Of a stretch of DNA of 64,000 nt, positions 18,543 to 26,984 are shown in pieces. Source of the DNA: Ereboglobus sp. (lineage in GTDB: Bacteria > Verrucomicrobiota > Verrucomicrobiia > Opitutales > Opitutaceae); the NCBI GenBank assembly GCA_029974595.1, contig JARKRC010000062.1, forward strand, positions 62,001 through 126,000, written 5' to 3'. A program made the position numbers and the translations under genes. The notes under the pieces are model-generated. The model saw only the letters and a program-made list of their open reading frames with translations. It was not told the origin of the DNA and did no database searches. The stretch's first letter is position 1. Every line of letters starts with the position of its first letter.

Positions 18543-20411
18543 TCAATGCTTGTATAAAAATTCCTTCGTGTTGATCAACGCCCACACGACGTCCTGCGCG
18601 GCTTTGTTTTTGTCCCTGGTCGTCTTGATGTGCGCGGTGATGAGATCCAGCTCGCTGGCGGTGGGCATGCGCGAGAGAAGCATCAGGTAGCACTCCTCGG
18701 TGAAACCGCGGCTGTCGGCGCCGTGTTTTTGTACGAGCTTGCGGACCACGCCGTCTTTTTTCGCCAGCTTTTGAGTGAGCTTTTCAGAATCGAGCAGATA
18801 GAGCGCCTGCGCCATCGAGGGATTGCGGTCGCGCTCGACTTCATACGAGGTGTCGCGTCCGGGGCGTCCGAAGGTTTCCAAAAAACTGCTCGTCACGCTG
18901 GCGTCGGGATTTTGCACGCTGTGGAAATCGTCGGGCCACATGGCGAAGGGCTCGGGAATGCGGCTCTCGAAAAATTCGTAGGCTCCGGTGGCGGTGCCGA
19001 TGGCATCCGCGAGCACCTCGGCGTCGAGCCGGCGCGGCACGTAGTGGGAGAAGCATTGCGTGTCGCCGGCGTTCGTCGCGTTTGTGGCGCTCGAGCGCTG
19101 GTAGGTTTGCGATGTCACGATGAAACGAAGCAGCGCGCGCAGGTCGTAGCCGCTTTCGACGACTTTTCGCGCGAGCACATCGAGCAGCTCGGGGTTCGAC
19201 GGAGGATTGCCCGGGCGCACGTCGTCAACGGGCATGGTGATGCCGCGCCCGAAGAGCGCGCTCCAGTAGCGGTTTGCCACGTGGCGGGCGAAATACGGAT
19301 TGGCCGGCGAGGTGAGCCAGTCGGCAAGGAGTTTTTGCGGGTTCGCCTGGCGCGAATACGCCACCGCCGCGCCGTCGGGAAGGGCGGGCGGGACGGTTTC
19401 CCCGGCGGGTTTGTAGGGATTCCACGTGGATGTGAAAAACACGATCTCCTCTTTCCACTCGTCGGTTTTTTTATATCGCACATTGACGAAAAACGCGGCG
19501 AGTCCGTCGGCTTGCTCGCGCGTCCAGGTCGCGTAGGGATGTTCCTTGCAGTCGGCGCAATCGAGCCGCGCGCCCATGAAAATGAGGGCGAACGCGGAGG
19601 CGAGCCCGGCGGGTGTGCGGCGCTGCGTGGCGCGGTAGAAATTGCACGGCGCGTCGCGGAAATTACTCCCGGAGGTGAGGAGCAGGGCGCGCGCCATTTT
19701 GTCGTAGGGCATGTTCGACGCCATCGCCGCGCGCAGCCAGGCGTGATAGGCCTGCACGGCGTTGGGCCAGAGATTACTCGGGAATTCGCTCTTCACGCGC
19801 AGGACATCGCACCAGCGCATGGCCCAGTAATCGGCGTATTCGGAGCGCTCAAAAATCCAGTCGGGCAGCTTTTCGCGCTTGAGCGGATCGGTGTCGGCCA
19901 GGAACTCGCGCGCCTTCTCGGCGGGTGGCAGCGCGCCCATGAGATCGAGGCACACGCGGCGCAGATATTCCGCGTCGCTGCACAGCGGCGAGGGCTCCAC
20001 TCCGAGCTCGCGGAGGTTTCTGGCGACCGCGGCGTCCAGCGGATTTGTGTAGTTGTTTTCCGGATACGACGGGGAAGGGGAGGCCGCCTTCCGGCGGACG
20101 GTCACGGAAACCGTCGCATACTCGCCGCCCTTGCGGAAGCTGAGCACGGCGCGTCCCGGGGAGATCGCGCTCAGCGTGCCGTCGGGGGCGATGCGTGCCA
20201 CGTTGGAGTCGTTTGAGTGGACGCTCGTGCCCCGCGGAATGGCGAGCCTGACTGTTTCGCCCGGCGCGGCTGTCACGGTTTCGGGTTTGATTTTGAGCGC
20301 CGCCGAGGCCGTCGCGGGCGCGACTGCGATAAACGCGATGCCGAGCAACGCGGCCATAATCATCCGCGATTGCGCCCAAAATACCCGCGCCCATTTGCCC
20401 GCGTCGTTCAT
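18543..20411 (-). CDS. DUF1549/DUF1553 protein with N-terminal Ig-like (Big2) domain
   Basis: About 622 residues. A signal peptide (IAVAPATASA) is followed by a Big2-like domain (about 37-105), then DUF1549 (about 120-330, PLDAAVARNLRELGVEPS to the Cys motif CADCKEHPYATW) and DUF1553 (about 380-620, from FARHVANRYWSALFGRGI to the C-terminus). This pair is a hallmark of Planctomycetes/Verrucomicrobia and is usually next to DUF1501. The family commonly shows CxxCH at the Cys motif; here the His is Lys (CADCK), so covalent haem binding of the c type is not expected there. The start at 20411 overlaps the upstream stop in ATGA. Confidence 0.88.
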   Translation of the reverse strand: MNDAGKWARVFWAQSRMIMAALLGIAFIAVAPATASAALKIKPETVTAAPGETVRLAIPRGTSVHSNDSNVARIAPDGTLSAISPGRAVLSFRKGGEYATVSVTVRRKAASPSPSYPENNYTNPLDAAVARNLRELGVEPSPLCSDAEYLRRVCLDLMGALPPAEKAREFLADTDPLKREKLPDWIFERSEYADYWAMRWCDVLRVKSEFPSNLWPNAVQAYHAWLRAAMASNMPYDKMARALLLTSGSNFRDAPCNFYRATQRRTPAGLASAFALIFMGARLDCADCKEHPYATWTREQADGLAAFFVNVRYKKTDEWKEEIVFFTSTWNPYKPAGETVPPALPDGAAVAYSRQANPQKLLADWLTSPANPYFARHVANRYWSALFGRGITMPVDDVRPGNPPSNPELLDVLARKVVESGYDLRALLRFIVTSQTYQRSSATNATNAGDTQCFSHYVPRRLDAEVLADAIGTATGAYEFFESRIPEPFAMWPDDFHSVQNPDASVTSSFLETFGRPGRDTSYEVERDRNPSMAQALYLLDSEKLTQKLAKKDGVVRKLVQKHGADSRGFTEECYLMLLSRMPTASELDLITAHIKTTRDKNKAAQDVVWALINTKEFLYKH

Positions 20412-21586
20412 GCGACCGCCTCCTTTCGCGCGTCCATTTCGATTTCGAAAAGCAGATCGTCGCGGCAGATGTCGCAATGCGCGAAAATCGCCGGCAGTTG
20501 CGGCAGCCCGAGCGCTTCGCGACGCGCCTCCCAGCGATTCATCCATTCGACTTTGGGGAAATACAGGATCGCGCGCGATGTGTCGCTCCAATCCATGCCG
20601 CGCGATTCGAGAATCGCCTCCACGACGCGCAGGCTCAGGTCAATCTGCGCGTCGAGATCGTCCTGATGCGCGGTTTTGCCACCGGGCTCGATACTGGCCG
20701 TGCCGGACACGAGGAGATGGCGCGCTCCGTTGCCGCCGGCCGCGGCGCATTCCACGGCGCGGCTGAATGCGCTCTTGTAATCATACGCGGCGCATTGAAG
20801 CGGCGACGTGACGGCTTCGATGCGCATCGAGTTTTTTATCTTTGGCGCAATCGCGAGTGCATCGAGCGAGAGCGCCGCGCCGTCGGCATTGCTCGCGCCG
20901 ACTCCGGTGCTGGCCGGAACGAGTGTTCCGAAAATGTTGTGCTCGGTGAAGAACGCATTCCGCACGCGGTTGAAATCGTCATACCAGTCGAGAATGTGGT
21001 CGTTGTAAAACCAAGTGCGCACAAGGTTTCCGAGCGTGAAACCCGCGTCTTCGAGCCGCTTTTTCAGCGAGCGCCACATAACGGCGGCCTGTTGGCCGCG
21101 CGGCGCGCTCGCATCCGGCGGCGTGAGCGCGCCCAAGAGCAAATAGCGCGCATCGGAGGTTTCCCACTTTGCACCGCAAACCGCGCCGCGCTCATCGAAC
21201 ACAAAGCGAAATCCGGACTTTGCCGGAAGCGCCGTGAAACGCGCGCTCAAAACGCAGCCCGGGGGCGTGTCATGGCGTCCCAAAAACGCCATCGGAAAAG
21301 CAAGGGCGGAATTCGGGTTGGACGCTGCCGGCGCGCGTCCGAGCCGCCTGCCGAGCGCCGGATCGCAAAAGACGTTGGCCTGCACGGGAACGAGCCCGAG
21401 CCTTCGCGCTTCAGCGGACAGCCGCCCGATCAATGCCTCAAGCGATTCGCCGCTGTGCGCATTTGCGCTCAACGAAACCATGCTTCCGCCCAACGGCGCT
21501 TTTTGAATGCTGGCAACCGTAGTGTCTGGGGCGTTGGATTCGTCGCAGTTTTGATCGGATGAGATAAAGGAGTTTGTTGGAGGCAT
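20408..21586 (-). CDS. RidA/YjgF-fold protein resembling chorismatase-type enzymes
   Basis: About 392 residues from the chosen ATG. The central and C-terminal parts look like two tandem YjgF/RidA-type units, with LVRTWFYNDHILDWYDDFNRVRNAFF followed closely by PASTGVG, an arrangement I associate with the chorismatase (FkbO/Hyg5/XanB2) branch, which makes hydroxybenzoates from chorismate. I cannot verify active-site identity from sequence alone. No signal peptide is obvious although the three following genes are exported. It heads the four-gene unit, with a 4-bp stop/start overlap to the DUF1549 gene. The start is uncertain: ATG at 21703, 21586 or 21481. Confidence 0.6.
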   Translation of the reverse strand: MPPTNSFISSDQNCDESNAPDTTVASIQKAPLGGSMVSLSANAHSGESLEALIGRLSAEARRLGLVPVQANVFCDPALGRRLGRAPAASNPNSALAFPMAFLGRHDTPPGCVLSARFTALPAKSGFRFVFDERGAVCGAKWETSDARYLLLGALTPPDASAPRGQQAAVMWRSLKKRLEDAGFTLGNLVRTWFYNDHILDWYDDFNRVRNAFFTEHNIFGTLVPASTGVGASNADGAALSLDALAIAPKIKNSMRIEAVTSPLQCAAYDYKSAFSRAVECAAAGGNGARHLLVSGTASIEPGGKTAHQDDLDAQIDLSLRVVEAILESRGMDWSDTSRAILYFPKVEWMNRWEARREALGLPQLPAIFAHCDICRDDLLFEIEMDARKEAVA

Positions 21587-21750
21587 GAATAAAGCGCGGT
21601 TTCCGTTTCTTCCCTCATCGAAGAGAATCCCTCCGACGCGGGCGCATATGAGTAAAATCAACGTCAATGCGACGCTGCCATTTTCATCGAGGTTACATTC
21701 CACACAGAAGGAAATCGGAATACCGATGTCAAGTCAATGCACAACAAATG

Positions 21751-21768
21751 TTATGTCTAATCATGAAT
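21751..21768 (+). repeat. 18-bp direct repeat, copy 1
   Basis: TTATGTCTAATCATGAAT; it recurs with one mismatch at 23202-23219. The pair brackets the amidase gene and the malQ fragment. Confidence 0.45.
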
Positions 21769-21845
21769 TGGAAAATACGCCCCCTTCCTTGGGCGCGTTT
21801 TGCGAAAACTTTGTGCCGAGGCTTCGCACCCCTCGGCGGATTGTG

Positions 21846-22895
21846 TCACTCTGCGATCTGCGGCTTGAAAGGTTCGCTTGCGACAAAGGCATCGCGCACT
21901 TCGCCCGCATGGACCTCGCCATGCGCGAGATTCAGGCGTTTGACGCCTGCGGAATTCTGGAAATCAATTTTTTTAAGATCCACCCAAAATACGTTCGGCG
22001 TCGTGGTTGATTCGAAATAATAAACGCCATTCTTATGGTCCATCACCGTCCGCCATCGGGTCGGCGAAATGTTCGGCTCACCAGGCGCAACAACGCCAAA
22101 CGGCACCGAGCAATTTCTGATGATTCCAAGCGTATAGGCGGCGGCCAAATGCGGATTGTCGGTCTTGGGAACCACGCCCAAATAATACGAAGCCCTCACA
22201 AAACGATCCACCGCCCTGTTGGTTCCCGGCAGCATGACCGCGCCGTCGATCGCGCTCCAATATGCGTTCAATACGAGTTGTTTTTCGTAGGCCGGCGTAT
22301 TTGTCATCACCCTGTACGAAGCATCGTGATGCACGGCCAGCCTGCCATCAATATATTCAAAGATGGCGCTGTCGCCAGCCTTGTCGGAGATCGACAGATG
22401 CAAGCCGGCGCTTCCCTTCTCCGGACGATCGGGAACCGGCCCCGAAAGCACTGAAAATTCCTCCTTTTCGAGCGCGTCGACGGCTTCCTTTACCGTGGCA
22501 AAATTATCCAGGACATATTGCAGCCAGATGCTCACGGAAACGTCCTTTTTATCGGGTGTGCGTTTCGGATAAACCGACTCGGTCAAATAAAGCAGGTTCG
22601 CGCCGAGGCCTTTCTCATTAATGCCGTCAACCGAGCAGATGTCATAGGCGGAAACAACGACGCTTCCATACCTGGAGGTCCATGTCGCCGAATGCGGGCC
22701 CGCCGCGCCGTCGCGTTTCATCCCGCGGGGGAAAATCCACATGTTGCTTTGAATGTCGAGCAGCCAGTCCATTGAGCGGCCGGTCATGACCAAATCCGAG
22801 TTTCCATGATAAACGGCCCTGGTGCACGCCGTCGCATTTATTAAGTCCGTGGAAACGAAGAGCACCGCCACCAGAAGAGGAATGATATATTTCAT
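21846..22895 (-). CDS. Exported choloylglycine hydrolase/penicillin V acylase-like amidase
   Basis: 349 residues, Ntn-hydrolase C59 family. A signal peptide ends INATA and the next residue, Cys24 in ACTRAVY, would become the N-terminal nucleophile after cleavage, as in exported members of the family. Other family marks are the RSMDW segment, the conserved GINEKGLGANLLYL, a central SDKAGDSAIFEYIDG and MTNTPAYEKQL with the Asn-Thr-Pro loop. Substrates in the family are conjugated bile salts, penicillin V or N-acyl homoserine lactones; which one applies is not evident. It is a separate transcription unit between the RidA-like gene and the malQ remnant. Confidence 0.87.
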   Translation of the reverse strand: MKYIIPLLVAVLFVSTDLINATACTRAVYHGNSDLVMTGRSMDWLLDIQSNMWIFPRGMKRDGAAGPHSATWTSRYGSVVVSAYDICSVDGINEKGLGANLLYLTESVYPKRTPDKKDVSVSIWLQYVLDNFATVKEAVDALEKEEFSVLSGPVPDRPEKGSAGLHLSISDKAGDSAIFEYIDGRLAVHHDASYRVMTNTPAYEKQLVLNAYWSAIDGAVMLPGTNRAVDRFVRASYYLGVVPKTDNPHLAAAYTLGIIRNCSVPFGVVAPGEPNISPTRWRTVMDHKNGVYYFESTTTPNVFWVDLKKIDFQNSAGVKRLNLAHGEVHAGEVRDAFVASEPFKPQIAE

Positions 22896-22990
22896 GTTAC
22901 AATGCGATGGTGCGGATTGCAGGTTTGGTCAAGGATTTGATCGCTAAAAAGGGAGTCCTGTTGTCTTCTGTTTGTGGAATCACGCATCTC

Positions 22991-23198
22991 ATGGCCTCTA
23001 CCAACGACATCGGGCGCTCCTCAATCGACCCGGCAAGCGCGCGCGAACCGCTTTTCAAGTGGCTCACGCAATGCGGCGCGGGCGTCCTCATGCACCTGAC
23101 ATCACTTCCCGGCGCGCAAGGCATCGGCGTTCTTTCTCAATGCGGCCGCCATCGATCCGTGGATCGCCTTTCTCAAGGACGCAGGCATGCGCTACTGA
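22991..23198 (+). pseudogene. malQ: 5' fragment of malQ (4-alpha-glucanotransferase), frameshifted
   Basis: The translation from ATG 22991 gives EPLFKWLTQCGAGVLMHLTSLPGAQGIGVL, matching the N-terminus of the intact malQ product in this window at 52094 (PLFNWLTERASGVLMHPTSLPGAQGIGVL). Directly after GIGVL a 4-base expansion (GTTCTTTCTCAAT in place of GTTCTCAAT) shifts the frame. In the new frame the match continues as NAAAIDPWIAFLKDAGMRY, then a stop at 23196-23198. Only about 65 of roughly 550 codons survive. The fragment differs from the intact copy at many bases, so it is not a recent duplication. Confidence 0.85.
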
Positions 23199-23201
23199 AT
23201 A

Positions 23202-23219
23202 TTATGTCTAATCTTGAAT
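23202..23219 (+). repeat. 18-bp direct repeat, copy 2
   Basis: TTATGTCTAATCTTGAAT, 17 of 18 identical to 21751-21768, lying 3 bp after the point where the malQ fragment ends. Confidence 0.45.
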
Positions 23220-23299
23220 GTAGCAAAACACCCTCCGCCGCCCAATCTCACACCCCTCCCTCGCGAATCTGCCCGGCGGCCAAGTTTGTGCTGCGTATT

Positions 23300-24481
23300 T
23301 TAGCGGGACAGAGTGTCCTTTTTATTGGTCAACCATTCGAGGTTAAAGCGCGCGACGGAAACATATTGGTTGTCGTTTTCATACAAGCAGAGGATGGTGC
23401 CGTCGGGCAGTACGGCGAGGTCGGAGTAGGAACTGGGGCCCGGTTCGATCACCTTTGAGACAGACCAGGTCCTGCATTCATCGTAACTGAGTTTCACCGT
23501 CAGGTTTTCACGAGGGAACCACACGCGGGAGCGGGAAGAGTCGTTCTTTGGATTCGCATGGCTGTCCGGGTTGCAAAAGAGCACGCGGCTTTTGTCCGGT
23601 GTGCCCGAGATGCGCAATACACTGGAGAAGCAAATCGGTGTAAAAAGACCTTTGTGAGCCACCGGATTCGTCCAGTTGGTCGTGCCGTCGGGGCTGAAGG
23701 AAAACAGCATGTTGTGAAGCCCGCTGCGGGTGAAAAAGATCACCCCGCCCGCATCCGCCTCGACGCCCGCAGTTTCGTTCATATTATTGAGCACGGCAGG
23801 CAGGATTTCGCCGCAATGCCAGGTCTTGCCGTGGTCGTCGCTATAGATGGAGGTCGCGACAGAAGGCGAGTGATTGCGCTCGCCGTTCGGGCGTGTTTTG
23901 CCGTAGGCCAGCCAAGTAGGGACGAGCAGCCGGCCGTTTTTTAACTGGACGCCGTGGCCGGGGCCGGTGGCGATCACGTTCCAGTTGATCTCCCGCTTGA
24001 AGGCGCCGAGTTGGGGCGTGATGTCCACCGCTTCCGAAAAGGTTTTTCCGCTGTCGGTGCTTTGCAGGTGCCAGACGCGCTCATAGCCGGTCTGGTGGAT
24101 GAAATGCACCGTCTTCGCCCCCTCGTCCCAGATCAACACGGGGTTGTCCGCGACGCCCTTGCCGCTGCCCGCGAGGATGCGCTCAGGCTCCCAAGTTTTG
24201 CCGCCGTCGGTGCTGCGGCGCATGAGCAAGTGCATGTCGGCCCAGTCCGACACCCGGCTGCGTCCGGCAACCACCGCAATCACGGCATTGTCCGGCAGGG
24301 CCAGAATGCAGGGAATGCGGATGGAGGGGTATCGTTTCGACGCCGTAAAAAGAATCTGCGTCTTGAACAGCGGTTTTTGCGCGGCTGGCTTTGCCTGCAT
24401 GAGCCCCGAAAGCGCCGGGATCGCGATCATGGCGCATGCCAGCAGCCTTGCGATGGGTTTAATATAATGTCTGATGTTCAT
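23300..24481 (-). CDS. Exo-alpha-sialidase (GH33), secreted
   Basis: 393 residues with a signal peptide (LACAMIAIPALSGLMQA). The sialidase start motif appears as PSIRIPCILAL, containing the RIP arginine that holds the sialic-acid carboxylate. Several Asp-box turns follow: STDGGKTW, STDSGKTF, SDDHGKTW and a degenerate SYDECRTW. VIATGPGHGVQLKNGRLLVP is the usual mid-barrel block, and SYSDLAVLPDGTILCLYE holds the region of the catalytic Tyr/Glu. It should release terminal sialic acid from glycoconjugates. It is downstream of the GH36 gene on the same strand. ATG 24481 was chosen because an earlier ATG at 24499 adds a short non-standard leader. Confidence 0.9.
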   Translation of the reverse strand: MNIRHYIKPIARLLACAMIAIPALSGLMQAKPAAQKPLFKTQILFTASKRYPSIRIPCILALPDNAVIAVVAGRSRVSDWADMHLLMRRSTDGGKTWEPERILAGSGKGVADNPVLIWDEGAKTVHFIHQTGYERVWHLQSTDSGKTFSEAVDITPQLGAFKREINWNVIATGPGHGVQLKNGRLLVPTWLAYGKTRPNGERNHSPSVATSIYSDDHGKTWHCGEILPAVLNNMNETAGVEADAGGVIFFTRSGLHNMLFSFSPDGTTNWTNPVAHKGLFTPICFSSVLRISGTPDKSRVLFCNPDSHANPKNDSSRSRVWFPRENLTVKLSYDECRTWSVSKVIEPGPSSYSDLAVLPDGTILCLYENDNQYVSVARFNLEWLTNKKDTLSR

Positions 24482-24664
24482 GATAATATATATGTCCACA
24501 TAGCCAGGGGAACGTGTCCCCTCCCCTCCCCCTCGTTGCTTCAGGGGCGGGGTCGAGGTTGAGCGTGATGGTGTCGCGGCGCGGCAATTGGCAGGGATGA
24601 ATCAATGACAACAGCAAATGTTCATGTTTCATGGCATACAATCTCAGGAGCTCGTTGTGGGACG

Positions 24665-26854
24665 TCATTTCTCCGTCAGGTGGAGCACAACGCTTTCGTG
24701 GGGGCGGTGAATTCTCAGGCTGACGCCCGCCTTCATCAAGTAATCGCCTGAAAAGGTTTTCCCATTTCCGGGAAAAGCTCCGCGGGGGCTTTTCGGATTC
24801 AATTCGATGACCCTGTAATTTTTAGCGGGGTCCAGTCCCTTCAACCTGACATCAAACGTGGACATGCGGGCACAATGCTGAAGAGTGTATCCAAAGAACA
24901 CCGCCTGTTTTTTGTCCTTGGAAACATACGTCATGGCCGCGCGGGCATTGCCTTCGTAAGGGGAAAAAATGCGGTATAAATCGCCAAATTGAACGACGGG
25001 GCGGATGAGCTTGTAGTTCTGTACCGCTTTTTTGGCAAACGCCCATTCCTCGGGGGAAAAGTCCTTGGGCATCATCTCCATGCCCAGACGGCCCGACATG
25101 GCCACATCGAAGCGGAATTTCAGGGGGAGCGCCACGCCGGTCTGATGGTTGGGGCTGGGTGACACATGCGAGGCCGTGGCCATCGCCGGGTAAATCATGT
25201 TGGTGCCATATTGTATCAACACCCTGTCAACAGCGTTGGTGCTGTCGCTCGTCCAGAATTCATCGTGGTATTTCAGCGCGCCGAAATCCAGCCTCGCGCC
25301 GCCGGAGGAACAGAGTTGCAGGGTGATGTCGGGATGTTTTGCACGGACGCGCTCATACACGCTGTATAAGCCGCGGACATAATCCTGCCAGAAATGCGTC
25401 TGGCGGTCATTCGGAAGGTATTCCGAGCCGACACTGAATATGGGACGGTTGGCATCCCATTTGATATAAGTAATATTGGGGGAAAGTGCGACGATCTCGT
25501 CGAATGTTTTTACGACAAAATCCTGCACGGCGGGGTTGCTCAGATCCAGCACCCATTGGTTGCGTTCCTGCGGTATTTCCCGACCGGGGCTTTTCACAAC
25601 CCATTCCGGATGTTTTTTGGCGAGCTCGCTGTTTGGATTCACCATTTCCGGCTCGATCCAGATGCCGAAGCGCAGGCCCTTGGAAACTGCGTAATCTGCG
25701 AGATAGCTGATGCCTCTCGGGAGTTTTTTCTTGTTCACCTGCCAGTCGCCCAAACCGGCCTTGGCGTTGTCCCTGGGATACTCGTTTCCGAACCAGCCAT
25801 CGTCGAGCACAAACATTTCGAGCCCAAAATCGGCTGCCGAATCAATCATGTCGGTGATGGTTTTTTCATCGAATGTGAAATAAGCGCCCTCCCAGCTATT
25901 CAACAGAATGGGCCGCGGCTCGCCGCCATGAGCCAGGGCGTAGTTGCGGCACCAGTCGTGCAGATTCCGCGATGCCTGCCCGCGTCCGCGCGGGCTGTAG
26001 GTAAGCACCATTTCGGGAGTTTCAAGGATTTCGCCCGGCTCCAAAACGCGGACGGAGGCAAAGGGATTCATTCCTCCCGTGAAGTGGAAAACCTCGCGCT
26101 CATCCACCGCAAATCTCAAGTTGTAATTGCCCGACCATGCCAGCGCCCCGGCATAAACGTCGCCGGCGTCCTCATCGGCCGGATGGTTCAACGAAAGCAT
26201 GAAGGAAGGATTGTCGGCCATGGTCGTTTGCACGCCTTTCCTATATTCCTCGATGAGCCTGACTCCCTGCGCAAGCCTCTCCTCCGTCACGCGCATCTCC
26301 CGGCCCCATGAACCGTGGAAATTAGTCAGATAATATGAATTTGCCCGAAGCGTAATATACGATGAAACGATATTTTCCACGCGCAGCGGTTTCTCCTCCT
26401 GATGGGAAACGACAGCGCGCTGGGTGATGACATTCTCGGCCTTGTGGGCCATGAAATGAATATCAACGGTCACTGGATAAAGTTTGTCTCTCAACCGGAT
26501 TATGGTTTCCACCCGGTTGCCATCCACCACCTTGGTTTCAGAGCCGGCGTATATTAACTCGGTAGTGAGCGAGCCGTCCGCATGCACAAGGCTAAGGGCA
26601 ATATTTGCGTGGTTTAATCCGCCAAAAGCGGGATAAATCTGAAAGCGCTCGTCGTATCCCCTTTCGAGGAGCAAGTGCCTGTCGTTTATTTTTTCTCCCC
26701 AGTAGCGGAATATCACAGGCGCCCCGGATTTCGCGACAAAAACCATGGCTGAATCATTGGTCGCGATTTCGATGATTTCGGCATTTTGCCCGCGAAGCGC
26801 GGCAGTGAAGCAGAGCAATGGCAGGAGACGGAGCAATGTTGATATTTTATTCAT
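24665..26854 (-). CDS. Alpha-galactosidase (GH36), secreted
   Basis: About 729 residues with a signal peptide (LLRLLPLLCFTAALRG). It has the large N-terminal beta-sandwich and (beta/alpha)8 barrel of GH36: RPILLNSWEGAYFTFDE, MFVLDDGWFG, GLRFGIWIEPEMV, the nucleophile Asp467 in YIKWDANR, LQLCSSGGARLDFG, and the acid/base Asp537 in WTSDSTNAVDR. It removes terminal alpha-galactose from oligosaccharides, plant raffinose-type sugars or host glycans. It is flanked by a sialidase and a mutarotase-like gene on the same strand. Confidence 0.93.
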   Translation of the reverse strand: MNKISTLLRLLPLLCFTAALRGQNAEIIEIATNDSAMVFVAKSGAPVIFRYWGEKINDRHLLLERGYDERFQIYPAFGGLNHANIALSLVHADGSLTTELIYAGSETKVVDGNRVETIIRLRDKLYPVTVDIHFMAHKAENVITQRAVVSHQEEKPLRVENIVSSYITLRANSYYLTNFHGSWGREMRVTEERLAQGVRLIEEYRKGVQTTMADNPSFMLSLNHPADEDAGDVYAGALAWSGNYNLRFAVDEREVFHFTGGMNPFASVRVLEPGEILETPEMVLTYSPRGRGQASRNLHDWCRNYALAHGGEPRPILLNSWEGAYFTFDEKTITDMIDSAADFGLEMFVLDDGWFGNEYPRDNAKAGLGDWQVNKKKLPRGISYLADYAVSKGLRFGIWIEPEMVNPNSELAKKHPEWVVKSPGREIPQERNQWVLDLSNPAVQDFVVKTFDEIVALSPNITYIKWDANRPIFSVGSEYLPNDRQTHFWQDYVRGLYSVYERVRAKHPDITLQLCSSGGARLDFGALKYHDEFWTSDSTNAVDRVLIQYGTNMIYPAMATASHVSPSPNHQTGVALPLKFRFDVAMSGRLGMEMMPKDFSPEEWAFAKKAVQNYKLIRPVVQFGDLYRIFSPYEGNARAAMTYVSKDKKQAVFFGYTLQHCARMSTFDVRLKGLDPAKNYRVIELNPKSPRGAFPGNGKTFSGDYLMKAGVSLRIHRPHESVVLHLTEK

Positions 26855-26984
26855 GGGAAAAATAGATGTGTTTTGAAATTTTATTGGGTTCATATTGTAT
26901 TGGAATTTGTTTTCGCTGCCCGTCGGCAGCTATCGATGTGGCTTTTGCCGCGACGTGATGGCTGGCTCCGAGTAGGGTCGCTCA

